In this document: positions 23,996-30,421 of the stretch, in pieces | Layout of the letters: every line of letters begins with the position of its first letter | How positions within the stretch are numbered: the first letter of the stretch is position 1 | IMG/VR virus record: IMGVR_UViG_3300025450_000083 | Coordinates: 1 to 30,421 of that record | Direction: 5' to 3' (one strand) | Source of the DNA: a virus | DNA length: 30,421 nt | The notes under the pieces: model-generated | The model's database searches: none | Told to the model about the DNA's origin: nothing | The model's input: the letters and a program-made list of their open reading frames with translations, nothing else | Translations under genes and position numbers: made by a program

Positions 23996-26900
23996 ATGGC
24001 TAACGTAACGATCCCTAATCTCCCCAAAGCAATCTCCCTCACTGGGACTGAGCAGCTCGAGGCTGTTCAGAGCGGAACGTCTGTTTCGGTTACGGCTGCC
24101 CAGATTGCCGGTCTTGCGCCGGGCGCTACCGGCGCCACTGGGCCGCGGGGCGCGACTGGCGCCGTAGGATCGACGGGATCGACAGGTCCAACGGGTCCGC
24201 AAGGCAATTTCGGCGCCACTGGTGCGCAGGGTCCGACAGGCCTAACCGGCGCGACCGGGGCGACGGGTGCAACTGGTGTTGTTGGCGCCAGCGGTGTTGC
24301 TGGCCCGACTGGACCTACGGGCCCTACGGGCGTTGTGGGGCCGACTGGGGCCACGGGGATGGGGGCTACGGGCCCCACGGGGCCTTCTGGGCCATCTGGG
24401 CCTGTAGGACCGTCTGGTGCAACGGGGCCTGTTGGGGCGACGGGTCTGACTGGGGCCACGGGGTCGCTGGGGGCGACGGGGCCTGTGGGAGCGAGCGGCG
24501 CCACGGGAGTGGCCGGCCCTACAGGCCCCACGGGCGCCAGCGGTGTTGCTGGTCCGACCGGAGCCACGGGTCTGCAGGGCGCTTTGTATGCGACGACCAG
24601 CACGACATCCCTGACCCTGACTATCAGCTCGCCGTCTCTGACGGTGGGAACTGGTCTGTCCTACACGGTCGGGCAGCCGGTGCTGATCGCCAACGATTCC
24701 ACTCACTACATGTCTGGCACTGTCGTTTCGTACAATTCCGGTACGGGGGCGATGGTCGCCAACATCACGTCTGTCACCGGAACCGGCACGTTTACGTCCT
24801 GGAACGTGAACCTGAACGGCGCTGCTGGCCCTGCCGGTGCGACGGGTGCGACGGGTGTTGGCGCCACAGGCGCCACGGGTGTTGCCGGTCCTTCTGGTCC
24901 CTCTGGGGCTTCCGGCCCGACCGGACCCACGGGCTTAACCGGCCCAACTGGCCCAACTGGTCCTGTCGGTGCGACGGGCCTGACCGGAGCCACCGGCGTG
25001 GGATCCACGGGCGCCACGGGCGCGACCGGCCTGACTGGCCCCACAGGATTGACGGGCCCCACCGGCCCCACCGGCGCGACGGGTCCGACTGTTTATCCGG
25101 CTGCCGGTATCGCCAACTCCACGGGTACAGCTTGGGGAACCAGCTACAGCACCACCGGCACGGGCACGGTTGTCGCTCTGGCTACGTCGCCCACGCTGGT
25201 GACGCCCACGATTGGCTCTGCGGGTCTGACGCTGAATGGTTCGACTTCGGGCACTACGATCCTGAAGGCTAACGCCACCGCAGGCTCTTACACGTTTACC
25301 CTGCCGTCTTCTGGTGGGACTAACGGCTACATCCTGTCCACCGATGGCTCGGGCGGAACGTCGTGGATAGCAAATTCTGGCGGCGGCGGAACCGTCACCA
25401 GTGTTGGCGTGTCGGGCGGCACAACGGGCCTGACGACTTCTGGCGGACCCATTACGGGATCGGGCACGATCACTTTCGCGGGCACGCTCAATGCCGCCAA
25501 TGGCGGCACGGGCGTTACGGCATCTACGGGTGCAAACAGCGTCGTTTTGCGTGACGCCAATGCCAATACCACGGTCAACTACCTCTATGAAGGCTACTCC
25601 AATGTGGCGGCGGCGGGGACCACCACCACGCTCACCGCCTCCTCGGCGTTTAGCTATGTCGTTACTGGATCCGGCGGTCAAACGTTCAAACTGCCTGATG
25701 CCACCACGCTTTCCGTGGGCGCGACGTACAGCTTCAACAACAACCAAAGCAGCGGCACGATTGTTGTCCAGAACAATAGTTCGACCACTGTCGCCACGAT
25801 CCAATCTGGCGGGTACGTTAACCTCACCCTGCTGACTAATTCGGTGGCGGCAGGGACGTGGGACACGCACTATTCCGCGCCCTCAAACGTCAGTTGGTCC
25901 ACCAATACCTTATCATATCCGGGCAGCATTACCTCCGCGACTTGGAATGGCTCTGTTGTCACCGGAACCTATGGCGGTACGGGCGTTAACAATGGCTCCA
26001 ACACTATTACGTTGGGCGGCAATTTTACCACGTCGGGCGCATTTACGACCACGCTGACGGTTACGGGCAATACCAACGTCACGCTGCCGACTTCCGGCAC
26101 TTTGGTAAATACGGCCGTCACCACGCTTTCCAGTTTGGTTTCTATCGGCACTATCGCCACTGGCGTTTGGAACGGTACGGCTATTGGCATCGGCTACGGC
26201 GGCACTGGCCTCACCGCTACGCCTACCAACGGACAACTCGCTATCGGTAATGGTACGGGCTATACGCTTGCCACGCTGACCAACGGTACCGGCATTAGCG
26301 TTACCAATGCCTCTGGCTCCATCACTATCGCCAATACGGGCGTCACGTCTTACCCCGGCGCCGGTATCCCCAATTCCACCGGTTCTGCGTGGGGTACGAG
26401 CTATACCACGACGGGTTCCGGCACCGTTTTGGCCTTGGCTACATCTCCTAGTTTCACCACGCCGACGCTTGGCGTGGCTACGGCTACGACCATCAACAAG
26501 GTCACGCTCACGGCCCCGGCTACTGGCTCGACGCTGACTATCGCTGACGGCAAGACGCTGACGGCGAGCAACAGCCTCACGCTGGCTGGTACTGACAGCA
26601 CGACGATGACGTTCCCCTCGTCCAGCGCCACTGTGGCTGGTCTGGGCATCTCGCAGACGTTTACCGGCACTCAGACCTTCAACGGAACCTCGTCGGTTTT
26701 GGCCGAGGTTCTGCTTAATGCGGCTGAGACGACCACGGTGTCTGCCACGGCGGCTACGGGCACTATCGCGTTCTACCCTTCAACCCAGAGCGTCCTCTAT
26801 TATACGTCGAACGCCTCGGCTAACTGGACGGTGAACCTGACGTTCTCGTCTGGCACGACGCTGAACACGGCCATGTCCACCGGGCAGAGCGTGACCGTCG

Positions 26901-27103
26901 CGTTCCTAGTGACACAGGGCAGCACCGCGTATTACAACAGCACGGTGCAGGTTGACGGCTCGACCAGTGGCGTGACAACTAAGTGGCAGGGCGGCGCTCC
27001 CACTTCCGGTAATGCCAGCGGCGTGGACATCTACACCTACACGATTATCAAGACGGCGAGCGCGACCTTCACCGTGTTCGCCTCTCAGACGCAGTTCAAG
27101 TAG
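23996..27103 (+). CDS. Tail fibre with two collagen-like segments
   Basis: This 1035-residue fibre has a short N-terminal attachment region (about 1-40) and collagen-like Gly-X-Thr/Pro repeats in two blocks (about 42-200 and 278-362), separated by a beta insert. A long beta-rich region follows, with GGTG motifs and a duplicated unit ([20 protein letters not shown] near 370 and [20 protein letters not shown] near 787). The C-terminal domain is Thr/Ser-rich. Collagen-like repeats form trimeric rods in phage fibres. The two adjacent downstream genes probably help with adhesion or assembly. Confidence 0.85.
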   Translation: MANVTIPNLPKAISLTGTEQLEAVQSGTSVSVTAAQIAGLAPGATGATGPRGATGAVGSTGSTGPTGPQGNFGATGAQGPTGLTGATGATGATGVVGASGVAGPTGPTGPTGVVGPTGATGMGATGPTGPSGPSGPVGPSGATGPVGATGLTGATGSLGATGPVGASGATGVAGPTGPTGASGVAGPTGATGLQGALYATTSTTSLTLTISSPSLTVGTGLSYTVGQPVLIANDSTHYMSGTVVSYNSGTGAMVANITSVTGTGTFTSWNVNLNGAAGPAGATGATGVGATGATGVAGPSGPSGASGPTGPTGLTGPTGPTGPVGATGLTGATGVGSTGATGATGLTGPTGLTGPTGPTGATGPTVYPAAGIANSTGTAWGTSYSTTGTGTVVALATSPTLVTPTIGSAGLTLNGSTSGTTILKANATAGSYTFTLPSSGGTNGYILSTDGSGGTSWIANSGGGGTVTSVGVSGGTTGLTTSGGPITGSGTITFAGTLNAANGGTGVTASTGANSVVLRDANANTTVNYLYEGYSNVAAAGTTTTLTASSAFSYVVTGSGGQTFKLPDATTLSVGATYSFNNNQSSGTIVVQNNSSTTVATIQSGGYVNLTLLTNSVAAGTWDTHYSAPSNVSWSTNTLSYPGSITSATWNGSVVTGTYGGTGVNNGSNTITLGGNFTTSGAFTTTLTVTGNTNVTLPTSGTLVNTAVTTLSSLVSIGTIATGVWNGTAIGIGYGGTGLTATPTNGQLAIGNGTGYTLATLTNGTGISVTNASGSITIANTGVTSYPGAGIPNSTGSAWGTSYTTTGSGTVLALATSPSFTTPTLGVATATTINKVTLTAPATGSTLTIADGKTLTASNSLTLAGTDSTTMTFPSSSATVAGLGISQTFTGTQTFNGTSSVLAEVLLNAAETTTVSATAATGTIAFYPSTQSVLYYTSNASANWTVNLTFSSGTTLNTAMSTGQSVTVAFLVTQGSTAYYNSTVQVDGSTSGVTTKWQGGAPTSGNASGVDIYTYTIIKTASATFTVFASQTQFK

Positions 27104-27114
27104 GGATCGGCCTT

Positions 27115-27933
27115 ATGCCTACGATCATCACCCGTGGTGCGGCTTCTGCGAGAGCGTATGGGTTTGGTAAAGTTGCCGCCGTTGTGCGTGGATCGCAGTC
27201 TTATACTACAGCAGGAACGTATTCTTGGGTTGCTCCCGCTGGCGTGACTAGTGTTTCAGTTGTGGCTGTTGGTGGTTCTGGGTCTGGAACCACTATAACA
27301 CAAGGTGGGGGTGGTGGCGGGCTTGGTTACAAGAATAATTACGCCGTCACTCCTGGAAATTCCTATACCGTTGTTGTGTCTGGATGCGTAATTAATTACG
27401 GTGTTTCTAACAGTTATTTTGTAAGTACGGCTACCGTTAAAGGCGGACAAGGGGCTTCCGGAACATCTGCGGGCGGCACATTTACTGGAGATGGCGGTGG
27501 AAACGGAGGCTCTGGAGCCACATACGGTGGCGGCGGCGCTGGCGGATACTCTGGCAACGGCGGGAACGGTGGAACTGTTTCTGGAACCGCCGGGGCGGGC
27601 GGCGGCGGCGGTGGTGGTGGGTCTGGTTCATTAAACGGCGGCGGAGGTGGTGGGGTTGGAATTTTAGGCTCTGGGGGAAACGGTTCGGGTGGTGCAAGCG
27701 GCTTTTGCGGTAAACCCGGGGGCGGCGGAAGTGGAGGGTGTAGCGGCACAAATGGGTATTATGGTTGCTTTGGATGCGCAGGTTCTGGATTTGTTGGCGG
27801 TAATGGCGGAAATTATGGCGGCGGCTATGGCGGCGGAAATTTTTGTCGAGGTGTCGGCGCAACCGGCGCTGTCCGCATTGTTTGGCCCGGCTCAACACGT
27901 CAATTCCCGTCAACTTGCGTAGGAACCCCGTAA
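27115..27933 (+). CDS. Glycine-rich adhesin / fibre-tip protein
   Basis: This 272-residue protein fits the Gly-rich tail-fibre family: SYTTAGTYSWVAPAGVTSVS near the N-terminus, then NNYAVTPGNSYTVVVSG, a polyglycine-dense core (about 120-245), and an end GAVRIVWPGSTRQFPST. The core could build a polyglycine sandwich like the T-even adhesin gp38. It follows the fibre gene with an 11-nt gap. It likely determines host-receptor specificity. Several Cys in the core could form disulfides or bind metal. Confidence 0.75.
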   Translation: MPTIITRGAASARAYGFGKVAAVVRGSQSYTTAGTYSWVAPAGVTSVSVVAVGGSGSGTTITQGGGGGGLGYKNNYAVTPGNSYTVVVSGCVINYGVSNSYFVSTATVKGGQGASGTSAGGTFTGDGGGNGGSGATYGGGGAGGYSGNGGNGGTVSGTAGAGGGGGGGGSGSLNGGGGGGVGILGSGGNGSGGASGFCGKPGGGGSGGCSGTNGYYGCFGCAGSGFVGGNGGNYGGGYGGGNFCRGVGATGAVRIVWPGSTRQFPSTCVGTP

Positions 27934-28311
27934 ATGGACCTCTATATCCAAATCCGCGACGGCCAGCCCTATGAGCATCCGATCATGGGCGACAACTTCC
28001 GTCAGGCGTTCCCCAACATCGACGTAAACAATCTGCCGCCTGAGTTTGCCAAATTCGAGCGCATCCCTGCGCCCAAGCTCGAGCCGTTTGAGGTTAACGA
28101 AGGCGCCACTTATCAATGGGACAACGGCATCGTGAAGGATGTCTGGTCTACGCGCCCTATGACGGACGACGAAAAGGCTGCTAAGATTGCCGAGTATCAG
28201 GCCAGAACCCCCGAGGGCTGGACACTGAACACCGAGACCCTGACCTATACGCCGCCCAAGCCCGCCACCCCGCCCCCTACCGCTGTGAGTACCCCAGATG
28301 TCGGAGCTTAG
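27934..28311 (+). CDS. Fibre-associated / assembly-like small protein
   Basis: This 125-residue protein starts directly after the adhesin stop. The N-terminus (MDLYIQIRDGQPYEHPIMGD) and central NLPPEFAKFERIPAPKLEPF are of the kind found in small genes after fibre or adhesin genes, often called fibre assembly or chaperone proteins. The C-terminus is Pro/Thr-rich. The role is inferred mainly from position. Confidence 0.55.
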   Translation: MDLYIQIRDGQPYEHPIMGDNFRQAFPNIDVNNLPPEFAKFERIPAPKLEPFEVNEGATYQWDNGIVKDVWSTRPMTDDEKAAKIAEYQARTPEGWTLNTETLTYTPPKPATPPPTAVSTPDVGA

Positions 28312-28474
28312 TGAGGTGGATCAGCGCCTTTCCATCCATGAAGCAATCTGTGCCGAACGTTACATCGGCATCAATGCGCAGCTGAAACGCATTGAGATGA
28401 TCCTGTTTTCGACGGCTGGCGCGGTGATCATGGGCCTGGCTGCGATCGCCTGGACCGTGATCTCAAATAAATGA
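28298..28474 (+). CDS. Small membrane protein, holin/XhlA-like
   Basis: This 58-residue ORF overlaps the previous gene by 14 nt and the endolysin ATG (28471) in an ATGA overlap. The N-terminal half is a charged helix (ELSEVDQRLSIHEAICAE). Residues about 36-54 are a single membrane segment (ILFSTAGAVIMGLAAIAW). This matches XhlA/holin-type proteins and sits where a holin is expected. Confidence 0.6.
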   Translation: MSELSEVDQRLSIHEAICAERYIGINAQLKRIEMILFSTAGAVIMGLAAIAWTVISNK

Positions 28475-28896
28475 TCTCCAGCCGCCTCATTTCGGATTTG
28501 CACCCCACGGTCCAGGCCATGTGTGAAAAGCATTTGGCGGCATGCAAGGCAGCCGGGATCGACATCATCATCACTTGCACCTACCGCGACAAGGCAGCGC
28601 AGGACGCTCTATACGCACAAGGCCGCACAACCCCTGGCGCCAAGGTGACGAATGCCGCGGGCGGGCAGTCCATGCATAACTACAGGGCCGCCTACGACAT
28701 CGTGCCGCTCCAGAACGGCAAACCCGTATGGACCACGACGGGTGAAGATGGCGCCCTGTGGGAGAAGGTCGGCGAGCTGGGCGAGGCTCAGGGCCTCGAG
28801 TGGGCCGGTCGGTGGAAGACGTTTAGGGAATTCCCGCATTTCCAGTACACTGCGGGGCATCCGCTGTCTTATTTCCAGGGCGGCGGCACTCTTTAG
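28471..28896 (+). CDS. Endolysin, M15-type peptidase
   Basis: This 141-residue enzyme would cleave peptidoglycan peptides, like the T5 L-alanoyl-D-glutamate endopeptidase family. Zinc ligands are visible as SMHNYRAAYD (H69 and D76) and FPHFQ (H123). A conserved-looking TCTYRDKAAQDALYAQGRT (about 34-52) lies before them, and a catalytic acidic residue is expected near LEW. There is no signal peptide, so it needs a holin. It is flanked by membrane-protein genes that make a complete lysis cassette. Confidence 0.85.
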   Translation: MISSRLISDLHPTVQAMCEKHLAACKAAGIDIIITCTYRDKAAQDALYAQGRTTPGAKVTNAAGGQSMHNYRAAYDIVPLQNGKPVWTTTGEDGALWEKVGELGEAQGLEWAGRWKTFREFPHFQYTAGHPLSYFQGGGTL

Positions 28897-28907
28897 GGAA
28901 AGCGAAC

Positions 28908-29060
28908 ATGTTCAAGGGTTACAAGACCTACATCGTGGCCAGCGTCAGCGTGATCGGCGCCGTCGCTGCTTATCTGGTTGGTGACGCCACGATTGCCCAA
29001 ACTGTCCAATTGGTCGTCACCGCGGTTCTCGGCGCCACGATCCGTAACGCTATTTCGTGA
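28908..29060 (+). CDS. Small two-span membrane protein, holin-like
   Basis: The ORF encodes 50 residues, with AGGGAAAG upstream of ATG. Two hydrophobic segments are visible (YIVASVSVIGAVAAYLV and VQLVVTAVLGATI). This layout fits a class II-like holin. Its stop overlaps the GTG start of the spanin gene. With the upstream XhlA-like gene, it may act as holin or antiholin. Confidence 0.6.
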   Translation: MFKGYKTYIVASVSVIGAVAAYLVGDATIAQTVQLVVTAVLGATIRNAIS

Positions 29061-29272
29061 TAACAGTCCTTCTGAAGATCGCAGAGTGGTTTGTCGGGCT
29101 GCTTATGAACAGGCAGCCCGCGCCACCTACTGTCTCTCAGGTGCAGGAGAAGATCGATGCCGATCAGGTCAAAGCGGGCGCTGCCGGTGATGTCGCTGCT
29201 CGCGCTGTCGATAGTGATGACAAGCTGCGCAAGTACGAACAAAGCGATCCCAACAACCGTGACAACGGTTGA
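29057..29272 (+). CDS. Putative i-spanin (Rz-like)
   Basis: This 71-residue protein starts at GTG 29057. It has an N-terminal membrane segment (ITVLLKIAEWFVGLLM) followed by a short polar region rich in Gln/Glu/Lys. It is short for an i-spanin. Identification rests on the overlapping lipoprotein gene, as in Rz/Rz1 pairs. Confidence 0.5.
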   Translation: MITVLLKIAEWFVGLLMNRQPAPPTVSQVQEKIDADQVKAGAAGDVAARAVDSDDKLRKYEQSDPNNRDNG

Positions 29273-29384
29273 GTGCCTGAACTGGAAGACGCTCTCCTAT
29301 TCGGGTAAGTCCGACTCGACAGAGACGATCAGAGAAATTATCGAATCCAATGCCCGGCGGGCTGCAGTCTGCGGGCCAAACTAA
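29157..29384 (+). CDS. o-spanin lipoprotein (Rz1-like), embedded and overlapping
   Basis: This 75-residue protein starts at ATG 29157 inside the i-spanin gene in another frame. It has a signal sequence, a hydrophobic core and a lipobox-like IVMTSC with Cys24 as the probable lipidation site, giving a mature protein of about 52 residues. The mature part contains one more Cys-Leu-Asn-Trp motif and a charged helix. Overlapping reading frames are typical of Rz/Rz1. A Gram-negative host is implied. Confidence 0.7.
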   Translation: MPIRSKRALPVMSLLALSIVMTSCASTNKAIPTTVTTVECLNWKTLSYSGKSDSTETIREIIESNARRAAVCGPN

Positions 29385-29416
29385 CGCGCCAATCCAACCT
29401 AAAGAACGCGAGAATC

Positions 29417-30421
29417 ATGCGCTTCCATGTCTTGGGCATTCCCCACACCGCGACGAACAAAAACTATCTGCCCTGCGCCTACACCCAGAAAGTCCTGAAG
29501 CTATGCAGGATGCTGACGGACCTCGGCCATTACGTAATCCACTACGGCAACGAGGCTTCGGAGGTCATCTGCTCCGAGCATGTCAACGTCACCACCGAGG
29601 CGGACCTGATCGAGGCCTATGGCTTTGAGGAGTGGAAGTCGCAGGTCTTCAAATTCTCCAACGACGACAGCTGCTACAAAACCTTCTTCGCCAATGCGAT
29701 CGGAGAAATCCATCGAAGGAAGAAGAAGTATGACTTCCTTCTATGTATGTGGGGTCACGGCCACCGCGCCGTAGCAGACGCGCATCAGGACATGATCGTT
29801 GTCGAACCCGGCATTGGCTACGGATCCGGCCACTTTGCGCAGTACAAGGTGTTTGAATCCTACGCCATCATGCACGCCTTCCAAGGCATGGACCTGGTGC
29901 AGAACGCCTGTCGCATGAACAATTACGACGTGGTGATCCCAAACTATTTCGACCTGAATGACTTCTATTATCAGCCGAACAAGTCCGACTACCTGCTCTA
30001 TCTGGGCCGGGTGAACACCGGCAAGGGCGTCCACATCGTCATGCAGATGGCCGAAAGGCTGCCTAACCAGAAATTCATTGTGGCAGGTCAAGGAACCTTG
30101 GCTGACGTTGGCTATCCTGACGGCCTACCCAACGTCAATTTCGTCGGCTTTGCGGACGTAAGAAAACGCCGCAAGCTGCTGTCAGAAGCCAAGGCAGTCC
30201 TTATGCCAAGCCAATATGTGGAGCCCTTCGGCGGCGTTCAGATCGAGGCCCTGTTGTCAGGAACGCCAACGATCACATCTGACTGGGGCGCATTCACCGA
30301 AAACAATCTGCACGGCATCACCGGCTATCGCTGCCGCACCATGGATCACTGGATGTGGGCTGTGCAAAATACTCATCTCCTGTTTCCTGCAGCATGCCGG
30401 TCGTGGGGAGAAAATTTCTCG
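29417..30421 (+). CDS. GT4-type glycosyltransferase (3' truncated)
   Basis: ATG at 29417 opens a frame still open at the window end (335 residues). The C-terminal half has GT-B, Glyco_transf_1 features: [20 protein letters not shown], then [18 protein letters not shown], and the nucleotide-sugar E-x7-E motif in [15 protein letters not shown] (E269, E277). The N-terminal half fits the acceptor domain. The gene follows the lysis cassette. It may alter host surface sugars to block superinfection, glycosylate virion proteins, or modify DNA. The sequence does not decide between these. Confidence 0.85.
   Translation, partial: MRFHVLGIPHTATNKNYLPCAYTQKVLKLCRMLTDLGHYVIHYGNEASEVICSEHVNVTTEADLIEAYGFEEWKSQVFKFSNDDSCYKTFFANAIGEIHRRKKKYDFLLCMWGHGHRAVADAHQDMIVVEPGIGYGSGHFAQYKVFESYAIMHAFQGMDLVQNACRMNNYDVVIPNYFDLNDFYYQPNKSDYLLYLGRVNTGKGVHIVMQMAERLPNQKFIVAGQGTLADVGYPDGLPNVNFVGFADVRKRRKLLSEAKAVLMPSQYVEPFGGVQIEALLSGTPTITSDWGAFTENNLHGITGYRCRTMDHWMWAVQNTHLLFPAACRSWGENFS

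Noticed and set aside
24067-25870. Antisense Pro/Val- and Arg-rich ORFs opposite the fibre
   Set aside because: They are complements of the collagen-like and Thr/Gly-rich codons, without ribosome-binding sites.
1-30421. tRNA genes, integrase, or tape-measure gene
   Set aside because: I looked for these by eye and found no convincing candidate. Short RNAs could be missed without a covariance search.

Overview
The window is one contiguous piece of a G+C-rich tailed double-stranded DNA phage (or prophage). Every confident gene reads left to right. Recognisable parts are a primase-helicase, small and large terminase, portal, scaffold-like protein, Mu gpT-like capsid protein, P22 gp4-like head-completion protein, collagen-like fibre, Gly-rich adhesin and a lysis cassette with an embedded o-spanin, so the host is Gram-negative. 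No tape-measure gene is visible, which points to a short-tailed (podovirus-like) virion. An alphaproteobacterial host is a guess from base composition only.

Layout. (1) 1-1552: the 3' end of a gene for a protein with a Nop/IS110-like C-terminal domain, followed after 3 nt by an array of about 28 units with an exact 36-nt period. Two alternating 10-nt repeats (GACAGCACCA and GAGCGAGCCA) are separated by two variable 8-nt spacers. This is the architecture of a TIGR-Tas (tandem interspaced guide RNA) system and is the highlight of the window. (2) 1583-5396: a small HTH-like ORF, an AEP-primase/RepA-helicase fusion, a repeat-rich candidate origin, a Cys-rich small protein and a 201-residue protein ending in an SSB-like acidic tip. 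(3) 5407-6468: a candidate promoter and a run of very small genes, three of them sharing a near-identical leader, ending with an HTH protein. (4) 6470-14307: a C/G-tract region, terS, an intein-containing terL, small genes, portal and a GP88-like protein. (5) 14380-18029: a Lys/His/Gly-repeat protein, a GroES-like protein, a scaffold-like protein and another morphogenesis gene, closed by a terminator. (6) 18085-23992: promoter, decoration-like protein, major capsid, small virion proteins, a DUF6321-like protein, head completion, a GIY-YIG homing endonuclease and a tail protein. (7) 23996-28311: fibre, adhesin and accessory protein. (8) 28298-29384: lysis cassette. (9) 29417-end: a truncated glycosyltransferase.

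How it works together: replication genes come first, then packaging, head assembly, tail and host recognition, lysis, and finally a possible surface- or virion-modifying enzyme. Three selfish or guide-type elements are interspersed: the Tas/TIGR-like locus, the class 3 intein with a LAGLIDADG endonuclease in TerL, and the free-standing GIY-YIG gene.
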